Shown here: one piece after another, positions 1 to 5,102 of the stretch | Layout of the letters: every line of letters begins with the position of its first letter | How positions within the stretch are numbered: the first letter of the stretch is position 1 | DNA from: Gallionella sp. | Lineage (GTDB): Bacteria > Pseudomonadota > Gammaproteobacteria > Burkholderiales > Gallionellaceae | Length of the DNA stretch: 5,102 nucleotides | Direction: 5' to 3' | NCBI GenBank assembly: GCA_030645955.1 | Contig: JAUSMR010000091.1 | Location: 1 to 5,102, forward strand | Notes under the pieces: generated by a model | What the model was told of the DNA's origin: nothing | The model's input: only the letters and a program-made list of their open reading frames with translations | The model's database searches: none | Position numbers and translations under genes: made by a program

Positions 1-537
1 CGACCAGAACCGGCCGGTTGGTCATGGCGCTACAAAGCGGCCTGTCGTCGGTGCCTTCCGCCTGGCTCGAATTCCAGGGTCTATTTACCCCGGGGCTTGT
101 CCGTCCTTGCGTTTTCTCATTTGGCGACCGCCAATTTCTGAATTTAATCATCAGCAGTAGTGTGTTGGGGTGGTGGTGGTGATCATTGTCGTGCTGCTGT
201 TGACGGGGTGGCTGTAGCGGGTATTCACGCTCTGCGGCCGAACTGGATCGGCTGCAGTTGCTGACCGGCGAATGCCGACGGTCAATTATTTTGACTGACC
301 GTTGGCTCGGCAGCGGACGCGGACTCTTGGGTGCAGCTATGGAATTGGAGCTAGCGGCCATCAATAGTCATTGCAAAAGTTCAGGACATGTAGACCTTGT
401 TCTTCAACATATTCTTTGCCCCTGCGCCGCTATGAACCCACGTCATTTGCGGCCAAGATAGCATTCTGTGGAGAAGGCATATTGATCCCCAGCTTGATTT
501 GATTGCGAAGGGGGAAAACCAGCCTCAAGATCGTTTG
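1..537. other. gene-free stretch upstream of the cyclase gene
   Basis: I see no convincing coding region here. Several forward frames stay open for 45-60 codons at the left edge (one to a stop at 139-141, another to about 181), but they overlap each other and none gives a recognisable protein, so they look like chance openings. A minus-strand ATG at 25-23 would start a gene running off the left edge, but only eight codons are visible and no clear ribosome binding site precedes it. A short hydrophobic stretch ending at the TAG at 215-217 is described under findings. The one clear structural element is the inverted repeat at 274-306. I could not identify a -35/-10 pair with acceptable spacing for the downstream gene. 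Confidence 0.6.
274..306. repeat. inverted repeat / hairpin upstream of cyclase gene
   Basis: The arm GCCGACGGTCA (274-284) can pair with TGACCGTTGGC (296-306) across an 11-base AT-rich loop, giving 11 pairs of which one is G-T. The innermost seven pairs (ACGGTCA/TGACCGT) are perfect. A second overlapping palindrome, GTCAA/TTGAC (281-285 and 291-295), sits partly inside the first, so two alternative folds compete. No T-run follows, so it is not a typical intrinsic terminator. It could be an operator, a transcript hairpin or a dispersed intergenic repeat; the sequence alone does not say which. Confidence 0.55.
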
Positions 538-2862
538 ATGGCGCTGTGGTCCGTGCGCACTCTGCTCATTTGGCTGGCCCTCGCCTGTTTGCTTCCCGGC
601 GTGATCGGCGCTGTCGTCCTGTCTGTTCATCAGTATCAAGTCGGACGCGAGCAACTTCAAAAAAACACAATCCAGACGGCCCGTGCCCTGGTCCAGACGG
701 TCGATGCGCAACTGATCAAAGCCCAAGTTGTGGCACAGGCACTCTCAACCTCCAGTTATCTAGCAACACAGGACTTTGCCGGGTTCCATCGCAGGGCGCT
801 TGAACTGCTGCAACAAGCAGACATCGGCAGCAACGTCGTTCTCAGTAATGAAAGCGGGCAGCAGATCGTCAATACCATGCTCGCCTTTGGCGCGCCCTTA
901 CCGCGCCATGGCAATCCGGAGCAACTCCGCCGCGTCTTTGATACCGGACAACCGGTCGTTTCCGACATCTTCCTCGGCGGCGTAACCGGCAACGCCAAGA
1001 TCACCGTTGATGTCCCGGTGCGGTCCAACGGCAAGGTCGTTTATGTTTTGAGTCTCGGGCTTCTCCCGCAGCAGCTCGGCAACATTCTGCGCGACCAGCA
1101 CTTGCCCACGGATTGGGTGGTCGGCGTTTTCGACCGCACGGGCACGGCTGCTGCACGAACTCATGCCCCTGAACAGTTCGTTGGACAGAAGGGTTCCGCG
1201 GACCTTGTCCAGCGCATGCTGGCAGTGCCCGAAGGTGCCCTCGAAATCGTCACGCAAGAAGGGATCCCGACCCTGACCTTCTACAGCCGCTCGTCCCTCA
1301 CAAATTGGAGCGTGGCCATCGGCATTTCCCGCCAGAGTCTGGAAGCGGAGCTGATGCGCACCGTTGCTATCCTGGGTCTGGGCATTACCATTCTGTTTGG
1401 CGCGGGCATCGGTTTGGCCTGGTACATGGGGGGCAGGATTGCCCGCTCGGTTAACGCGCTGACGGCCCCCGCGATCGCCCTGGAGGCGGGCGAAGCGGTG
1501 ATTGTTTCCCAGGTCCACTTCCGCGAAGCGGATGATGTCGCCCGGGCGATGGCGCGTACTGCGCACCTATTGAAAGGGCGCACGCGAGCGCTTCATGAGA
1601 GCCTTGCAACGCTACAGGAGCGCGAAACCGAGCTGGCGAAAGCGCAACGTATCGCTCAGCTCGGCAGTTGGCACTGGGACGCCAGGACTGACGCCGTCGA
1701 GGGGTCTGCGGAACTGCACCGGCTATTTGGGCGGGAGGTCATCCCGCCGTTTGCCGAACAGGTTGAAACCATTTATCCCCGTGCGGCGTGGCAGCAACTG
1801 AACACCGCTTTCCGGGAAGCAGTCCGAACCGGTATCGGTTACGACCTGGAACTGCCGGCGCTGCATGGAGACGGCACCCCGATATGGATCAATACACGCG
1901 GTGAAGCGGTGCGCAATGCCAGCGGCGAAGTCGTGGGATTGCACGGAACAGTGCAGGACATCACCGATCGCAAGCAGGCGGAGAGCGCGCAACGCTTGGC
2001 GGCCCTGCTGTTCGCCAATATCCAGGACGGCGCCGTCGTGACCGACCCGAGTGGCACGATCCTGGCGATCAATCCGGCCTTCACCGCCATCAACGGCTAT
2101 AGCGAGGCCGATATCTTTGGGCAGAACATGCGCTTACTGCAGTCCGGGCGGCACGATGCCGCCTTCTACCAGGAGATGTGGCATGCCATTCTCGACACCG
2201 GTGGTTGGCAGGGGGAAATCTGGAATCGGCGAAAAAATGGGGAAATCATTCTGGAATGGCTTTCCATCAAAGCCGTATATGACAAAAGCGGCGCGGTGGT
2301 CAACTATGTCGGCACGTATACCGACCTCACCGGCCTCAAGCACGCCGACCAGATGGAATATCAGGCCCATCACGATGCGCTCACCGGCCTGCCCAACCGA
2401 CTGCTACTCATGTCCCTCCTGGAACACGCCCTGGAGGTCAGTAGACGCCACCATAACCAAGTGGCTGTCCTGTACTTCGACCTCGATCATTTCAAGGCGG
2501 TCAATGACACTTTGGGCCACCCCGCAGGAGACGAGCTGCTGCAAAAGGTGGCCCTTCGGCTCGTCGCGCATGTGCGCGACATGGATACCCTGGCGCGACT
2601 GGGCGGCGATGAATTTGTGGCGGTGCTGGAGGATGTCAAAGGACCGGAAAGCGCCGCGAAGGTAGCCAGAGAATTCGTGCGACTGCTTAACCAGCCATTT
2701 GTCGTGGCTGCGGGGCAGGAAGCCCGCATTGGTGCCAGCGTGGGCATTGCGATGTTTCCCACGGACGGCGACAGCACCGAAATCCTGTTGCAGCATGCGG
2801 ATGCGGCACTCTACCGGGCCAAGGCGGCAGGGCGCAATACCTACCGCTTCCATTCGGGATGA
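538..2862 (+). CDS. membrane-bound diguanylate cyclase (Cache sensor-HAMP-like-PAS-PAS-GGDEF)
   Basis: Predicted to condense two GTP into cyclic di-GMP at the inner membrane in response to a periplasmic signal. Numbering from the ATG at 538 (774 aa): transmembrane helix about 9-30, periplasmic double-Cache-like sensor about 31-274, second helix about 275-297, HAMP-like linker and short coiled coil to about 375, PAS 1 about 373-480 (ending in a PAC-like GTVQDITDRK), PAS 2 about 487-604, GGDEF domain about 607-771. The GGDEF domain has DALTGLPNR (613-621), FDLDHFKAVND (647-657, first metal Asp 648, guanine-binding Asn 656) and GGDEF (689-693). An RDMD at 680-683 is correctly placed to be the RxxD inhibitory site, so product feedback is expected. 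There is no EAL or HD-GYP domain, so it should be a synthase only. Start: a TTG at 499 would add 13 residues, and the frame is open back to 436, but 538 is the first ATG and puts the first helix close to the N-terminus. No strong ribosome binding site supports any of these starts. The gene stands alone with no same-strand partner nearby. The function class is secure; the ligand and the start are not. Confidence 0.93.
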   Translation: MALWSVRTLLIWLALACLLPGVIGAVVLSVHQYQVGREQLQKNTIQTARALVQTVDAQLIKAQVVAQALSTSSYLATQDFAGFHRRALELLQQADIGSNVVLSNESGQQIVNTMLAFGAPLPRHGNPEQLRRVFDTGQPVVSDIFLGGVTGNAKITVDVPVRSNGKVVYVLSLGLLPQQLGNILRDQHLPTDWVVGVFDRTGTAAARTHAPEQFVGQKGSADLVQRMLAVPEGALEIVTQEGIPTLTFYSRSSLTNWSVAIGISRQSLEAELMRTVAILGLGITILFGAGIGLAWYMGGRIARSVNALTAPAIALEAGEAVIVSQVHFREADDVARAMARTAHLLKGRTRALHESLATLQERETELAKAQRIAQLGSWHWDARTDAVEGSAELHRLFGREVIPPFAEQVETIYPRAAWQQLNTAFREAVRTGIGYDLELPALHGDGTPIWINTRGEAVRNASGEVVGLHGTVQDITDRKQAESAQRLAALLFANIQDGAVVTDPSGTILAINPAFTAINGYSEADIFGQNMRLLQSGRHDAAFYQEMWHAILDTGGWQGEIWNRRKNGEIILEWLSIKAVYDKSGAVVNYVGTYTDLTGLKHADQMEYQAHHDALTGLPNRLLLMSLLEHALEVSRRHHNQVAVLYFDLDHFKAVNDTLGHPAGDELLQKVALRLVAHVRDMDTLARLGGDEFVAVLEDVKGPESAAKVAREFVRLLNQPFVVAAGQEARIGASVGIAMFPTDGDSTEILLQHADAALYRAKAAGRNTYRFHSG

Positions 2863-2926
2863 ACGGCAACCTGACATCGGAGCAATTCGAGCGTTCAATT
2901 TGACGCCGCAGGCAAGAGATCTAACT

Positions 2927-2962
2927 GAGCCAAGTGAGCCAAGTGAGCCAAGTGAGCTAAGG
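2927..2962. repeat. 9-bp tandem repeat, three exact copies plus one degenerate
   Basis: The unit GAGCCAAGT occurs three times without interruption (2927-2935, 2936-2944, 2945-2953), followed by a fourth copy with two changes, GAGCTAAGG (2954-2962). It begins 65 bases after the cyclase stop codon. A 9-bp unit keeps any reading frame, but no coding region crosses it. Copy number in such short tandem repeats can vary between strains through replication slippage. Confidence 0.9.
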
Positions 2963-2991
2963 ACTCTATTGCGAATGTCGGCAGACGCTGG

Positions 2992-3149
2992 AGGCCGTGT
3001 GAAAGCTCGAAAATTTGAGCCTGTGTCGAAAAACTAGGGGTGCCAAAACCATGCCCGAGCACACGATCGTCGCGCATGGGCCGTTCTATGAGGGCGTTTT
3101 TTCTTTCGCGTTAACAAGGGTCGTTGCGACCGTCGTTTTCACACAGCCT
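2992..3149. mobile_element. possible 158-bp miniature or remnant insertion element with terminal inverted repeats
   Basis: AGGCCGTGTGAAAGC (2992-3006) matches the reverse complement of 3135-3149 (AGGCTGTGTGAAAAC) at 13 of 15 positions. A third related motif, GCCTGTGTCGAAAAAC, lies at about 3019-3034 in the same orientation as the left copy. Paired ends of this length and style are common in DNA-transposon insertion sequences. The enclosed sequence encodes no recognisable transposase fragment, and I see no convincing target-site duplication at the flanks. It could be a miniature element, the residue of a larger one after internal deletion, or a chance pairing. I cannot assign a family from the ends alone. 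Confidence 0.3.
3005..3020. repeat. 16-bp near-perfect palindrome
   Basis: GCTCGAAAATTTGAGC pairs with itself except at the central bases and one G-T pair. It overlaps the inner edge of the possible left inverted repeat at 2992-3006 and directly precedes the related motif at about 3019-3034. It could be a binding site for a dimeric protein or just part of the repeat-rich debris here. Confidence 0.45.
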
Positions 3150-3169
3150 GGCCGCGTTGCTGTCGGCCA
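3149..3169. repeat. small perfect hairpin
   Basis: TGGCCG (3149-3154) and CGGCCA (3164-3169) form a perfect six-pair stem around a nine-base loop. It starts at the outer edge of the possible right inverted repeat ending at 3149. No T-run follows the stem, so it is weak as a terminator. Confidence 0.35.
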
Positions 3170-3264
3170 CCTTTCAATCACCAGCGTCAGGAATAGACAC
3201 GCTACGCCATCAATGAACGGCAGCTTTGCAGCACTCAAATGAAGCGTTTGCGCGACACCCGGAA

Positions 3265-3327
3265 GCAGCCACTGGTCAACTTCGGCTCTTGGTCGACGGC
3301 GGGTCTACAGAATGTTGAACTGGCTGC
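3265..3327. repeat. imperfect inverted repeat with internal loop
   Basis: The outer arms GCAGCCA (3265-3271) and TGGCTGC (3321-3327) pair perfectly over seven bases. The inner arms TCAAC (3276-3280) and GTTGA (3314-3318) pair over five. An asymmetric internal loop separates the two stems, and the central loop is 33 bases. It lies about 185 bases upstream of the recombinase start, so it is one candidate for structure at or near the 5' terminus of the IS91-family element. That assignment is only a guess. Confidence 0.4.
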
Positions 3328-3467
3328 CACATAGCCGTCATTCCGTTGAGCATCAATCGGGGGGTAATCACCGTTGAACTAAACCGCTTCGCGATGGTTG
3401 GTCCTCACAGGCTGCCCTCGCGGTTTTGTTTGGCGTGGTGCTTGCGCGCACGGGCATTGAGGTGAAG

Positions 3468-3501
3468 CCTTGGAGGCGGGGAATTTTCCCCACTTCCAAG
3501 G
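3468..3501 (+). promoter_or_regulatory. long hairpin over the recombinase ribosome binding site
   Basis: CCTTGGAGGCGGGGAA (3468-3483) pairs with TTCCCCACTTCCAAGG (3486-3501): 16 positions, of which 14 are Watson-Crick, one is G-U and one is C-A. The innermost A-T pairs probably open to give a workable loop. The right arm includes the AAGG that begins the ribosome binding site of the gene starting at 3511. If it folds in the mRNA, it would hide part of that site and reduce recombinase translation, particularly on read-through transcripts from upstream. Translation control is inferred. It could instead be a DNA structure used by the element. Confidence 0.6.
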
Positions 3502-3503
3502 AG
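3498..3503 (+). promoter_or_regulatory. ribosome binding site of the recombinase gene
   Basis: AAGGAG lies seven bases before the ATG at 3511, an ideal Shine-Dalgarno sequence and spacing, and this fixes the start of the recombinase. Its first four bases (3498-3501) are also the last four of the hairpin's right arm. Confidence 0.85.
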
Positions 3504-3510
3504 AATTGTT

Positions 3511-4371
3511 ATGACACCCCTACGCCAACGCATGGTGGATGCCATGCTGCAACGCGGTTTTGCGGCCAGCACCCGGGCAAACTACGTCAAGGCCATTTAC
3601 GGCATGGCCAAGTATTACCGACGCGACCCTGCCGGATATAGCGCCGGTGAGGTGCAGGCGTATTTGCTGCACATGGTCAAGGACCGACACGTGAGCTTCA
3701 GCAGCATGAACCAGACGGCGTGCGCGGACCGCTTCCTGTATGAGACTGTGCTGGGCCACGACCGCGAACAGTTTCACATTCCGATGGCCAAGGTTCCTGT
3801 GACACAGCCCGAGTTGCTCTCGCGTGAAGAGATCGCGCGCCTGTTTGCCGCCTGCTCCAACCCCGTGTACCGAATGATCCTGCAGACCATCTACGCAACA
3901 GGGCTGCGCGTGTTTGAGGCCTGCGCGCTGCGGGTGCGAGACATTGACAGCGCGGGTGACCGCATGTGTATTCGGGTCGAGAATGGCAAGGGATCCAAGA
4001 CCCGCTACACCTTGCTGTCGCCCACCCTGTTGGAACTTCTGCGAGCCTACGTACGCCGGACCAAATCGCGCGACTGGCTCTTTTGCGCCCGTGGCGGCAA
4101 ACGTCCATTGAGCGTCAAGTCCGCCCAACGTGCCTACTGGGGTGCTCGCGACGGTTCGGGCAGCATCAAGCGTGGTGGTGTACATACGCTGCGCCACGCC
4201 TTTGCCACCCATTTGCTCGAAGGCGGTGTTGATCTGGTCACGATCCAGAGGTTGATGGGCCACAGCAACATCAGCACCACTTCGCGCTACATGCATCTCA
4301 TCAGCCCGCAGTTTCGCCCGCCCAAGGGCGTCGATCCCCTGGACTTGCTCGCTGGCCTACCCAGTCTGTAG
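3511..4371 (+). CDS. tyrosine recombinase (phage-integrase family) of an IS91-type element
   Basis: A 286-residue site-specific recombinase that would cut and rejoin DNA through a covalent phosphotyrosine link. The N-terminal ~95 residues form the SAM-like core-binding domain and the rest the catalytic domain. All expected catalytic residues are present: Arg133 (in ATGLR), Lys160 (in NGKGSK), His225 and Arg228 (in HTLRH), His251 (in LMGHS) and the nucleophile Tyr260 (in SRYMHL). The length and simple two-domain build resemble XerC/XerD and the compact recombinases found with transposases. It lacks the extra domain of large phage integrases. The start is fixed by AAGGAG seven bases upstream. 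Downstream, a TAG stop and 18 bases lead to the transposase gene in the same frame, so the two are probably co-transcribed and translationally coupled. Its role in IS91-type transposition is not settled; resolving replication intermediates is one possibility. The strong hairpin at 3468-3501 may limit expression. Confidence 0.95.
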   Translation: MTPLRQRMVDAMLQRGFAASTRANYVKAIYGMAKYYRRDPAGYSAGEVQAYLLHMVKDRHVSFSSMNQTACADRFLYETVLGHDREQFHIPMAKVPVTQPELLSREEIARLFAACSNPVYRMILQTIYATGLRVFEACALRVRDIDSAGDRMCIRVENGKGSKTRYTLLSPTLLELLRAYVRRTKSRDWLFCARGGKRPLSVKSAQRAYWGARDGSGSIKRGGVHTLRHAFATHLLEGGVDLVTIQRLMGHSNISTTSRYMHLISPQFRPPKGVDPLDLLAGLPSL

Positions 4372-4389
4372 TCACCCGACTCATCAGTC

Positions 4390-5102
4390 ATGGCCGCCCT
4401 GGCCGATGCGCTGCGCCAGTTTGGCACGGCGTATCTGGCAACGCACGCGCTGAGCACCCCGCAGGCCAAAGCCTGGCGAGCAATTGTTGCCTGTCGCACC
4501 GCCGCGCTGGGTGGGCAGCAGTTGGCCTGTGATACCTGCGGTCACAGTCACTGGCAATACCATTCCTGCCGACATAGATGCTGCCCGCAGTGCGGCACAC
4601 GGGCCAAAGATGCCTGGCTGCAAGGACGACTGGCCGAGGTGTTGTCGGTGCCGTACGCGCACTTGGTGTTCACGCTGCCGCACAGCCTGAACGGTTTGTA
4701 CGGCATGCACCCGCGCTGGGTAATTGACACGCTGTTTGCCTGCGCAGCCCTTACCCTGGCGGAGTTTGCCGCCAACCCAAAGTGGATGGGCCGCGCACAC
4801 GGCACACCGGCCTTCAGCTTGGTGCTGCATACCTGGACCCAGGACTTGCAGCGGCACATCCATGTGCACGCGGTAATGGCCTGCGGGGTGCTGGACAAAG
4901 ATGATCAATGGGCAACGCCAACGCGCAAACCCAACTTCTTGTTCCCGGTGCACGCACTGTCCAGGGTGTTTCGGGGCAAGTTCATGGCGGCGTTGGTCGC
5001 CGCACACAAAGACGGCAATATTGAACGCGACCCGCAAGGGGGTGCACCCGCCTGGCACCAGCGACAAAGGCAACTCTACAAACATGATTGGGTGGTGTAT
5101 GC
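4390..5102 (+). CDS. tnpA: IS91-family transposase (HUH rolling-circle nuclease), truncated by the window edge
   Basis: The first 237 residues of a transposase that nicks one DNA strand at oriIS and drives rolling-circle transposition. The N-terminus carries a zinc-binding cluster with Cys47, Cys50, Cys60, Cys64, Cys65 and Cys68 (CDTC ... CRHRCCPQC), typical of IS91-family proteins. The HUH metal-binding motif lies at 156-160 (HIHVH) after LHTWTQDLQ. The visible part ends at KHDWVVY; in this family the YTHR-VAISN segment with the catalytic tyrosine follows shortly after, outside the window. No stop or frameshift interrupts the reading frame. The ATG at 4390 is 18 bases after the recombinase stop. 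No clear Shine-Dalgarno sequence precedes it (the gap is TCACCCGACTCATCAGTC), which suggests coupling to the upstream gene. The upstream stop TAG at 4369-4371 is in the same frame, so the coding region cannot extend further left without read-through. Family assignment is firm; activity cannot be judged without the C-terminus. Confidence 0.95.
   Translation, partial: MAALADALRQFGTAYLATHALSTPQAKAWRAIVACRTAALGGQQLACDTCGHSHWQYHSCRHRCCPQCGTRAKDAWLQGRLAEVLSVPYAHLVFTLPHSLNGLYGMHPRWVIDTLFACAALTLAEFAANPKWMGRAHGTPAFSLVLHTWTQDLQRHIHVHAVMACGVLDKDDQWATPTRKPNFLFPVHALSRVFRGKFMAALVAAHKDGNIERDPQGGAPAWHQRQRQLYKHDWVVY

Larger units (their letters stand above)
2863..3510. other. gene-free stretch between cyclase gene and mobile element
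   Basis: No credible gene is visible across these 648 bases. An open frame at 3015-3242 would give 75 residues with no recognisable domain and no good ribosome binding site, so I leave it out. The stretch holds a 9-bp tandem repeat (2927-2962), motifs resembling terminal inverted repeats (2992-3149), a short palindrome (3005-3020), several small hairpins, a longer imperfect inverted repeat (3265-3327) and, at its right end, the hairpin and ribosome binding site of the recombinase gene. I found no clear intrinsic terminator after the cyclase stop. The left end (terIS) of the IS91-family element should lie somewhere in its right half, but I cannot place it by eye. Confidence 0.6.
3468..5102 (+). 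mobile_element. IS91-family element with accessory tyrosine recombinase (5' part, runs off right edge)
   Basis: Two genes in tandem define the element: a complete tyrosine recombinase and the start of an HUH transposase typical of the IS91 family. This family moves by rolling-circle transposition from oriIS, beyond the 3' end of the transposase gene, to terIS at the 5' side. It has no terminal inverted repeats of the usual kind and makes no target duplication. Some family members are known to carry an upstream recombinase gene like this one. The given left limit is only the start of the hairpin before the recombinase; the true terIS is probably further left, within about 3150-3500, and I could not place it. 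oriIS and its tetranucleotide target are outside the window. Both visible genes are intact as far as they can be read, so the element may be active. Confidence 0.82.

Noticed and set aside
1..25. Possible divergent minus-strand gene start (ATG at 25-23) running off the left edge.
   Set aside because: Only eight codons are visible and there is no clear ribosome binding site, so it cannot be supported.
258..461. 67-residue open frame upstream of the cyclase gene.
   Set aside because: It starts at a non-ATG codon, spans the inverted repeat at 274-306 and gives no recognisable protein.
3060..3102. Possible intrinsic terminator: GGGCG followed by a run of six T at 3093-3102.
   Set aside because: The upstream bases offer only about three consecutive pairs, so there is no stable stem before the T-run.
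3015..3242. 75-residue open frame between the cyclase gene and the recombinase.
   Set aside because: No recognisable domain and no good ribosome binding site, and it crosses the repeat-like motifs at 3018-3149. It is most likely a chance opening in GC-rich DNA.
3276..3320. Possible integron attC-like site: GGTCAAC followed at distance by GTTGAAC next to a tyrosine recombinase gene.
   Set aside because: The left box breaks the expected RYYYAAC pattern, there are no inner L-box pairings in the 33-base loop, and the recombinase lacks the inserted segment typical of integron integrases. A lone imperfect match is not enough.
3520..4296. Long minus-strand open frame of 258 codons opposite the recombinase gene.
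   Set aside because: The plus-strand recombinase has a complete catalytic set and a good ribosome binding site; the antisense frame is a shadow caused by its GC-rich codon pattern.
4384..5085. Minus-strand open frame of 233 codons opposite the transposase gene.
   Set aside because: The plus-strand frame encodes an unmistakable IS91-family transposase with zinc-binding cysteines and an HUH motif; the antisense protein has no recognisable features.

Overview
The window (5,102 bases, fairly GC-rich) looks like chromosomal DNA of a proteobacterium, most likely a betaproteobacterium. That assignment is inferred from the style of the encoded proteins and the base composition. No rRNA, tRNA or taxonomic marker is present to fix it. 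All three genes read on the + strand.

Layout: (1) positions 1-537 hold no convincing gene; the clearest structure is an inverted repeat at 274-306. (2) 538-2862 encodes one large membrane signalling protein: two transmembrane helices around a periplasmic Cache-type sensor, a HAMP-like linker, two PAS domains and a C-terminal GGDEF domain with intact active-site and inhibitory-site motifs. It is predicted to make cyclic di-GMP. (3) 2863-3510 is a 648-base gene-free stretch with a 9-bp tandem repeat just after the cyclase gene, a set of terminal-inverted-repeat-like motifs that may be a tiny or decayed insertion element, and several hairpins. (4) 3511-4371 encodes a complete tyrosine recombinase. 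(5) 4390 to the right edge encodes the first 237 residues of an IS91-family HUH (rolling-circle) transposase. Its zinc-binding N-terminus and HUH motif are visible; the catalytic tyrosine region lies beyond the edge.

The recombinase and transposase form one unit: same strand, 18 bases between stop and start, and the same reading frame separated by one TAG stop. This is the recombinase-plus-transposase layout seen in a subset of IS91-family elements, so the right-hand third of the window is the 5' part of a mobile element whose 3' end (oriIS) is outside. The cyclase gene lies on the 5' (terIS) side, the flank that IS91-like elements can carry along when termination fails. Nothing in the sequence shows that this has happened.

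I did not find an obviously new multi-gene system. The points most worth a second look are the long hairpin over the recombinase ribosome binding site, the single in-frame stop between recombinase and transposase, and the repeat-like debris between the cyclase and the mobile element.
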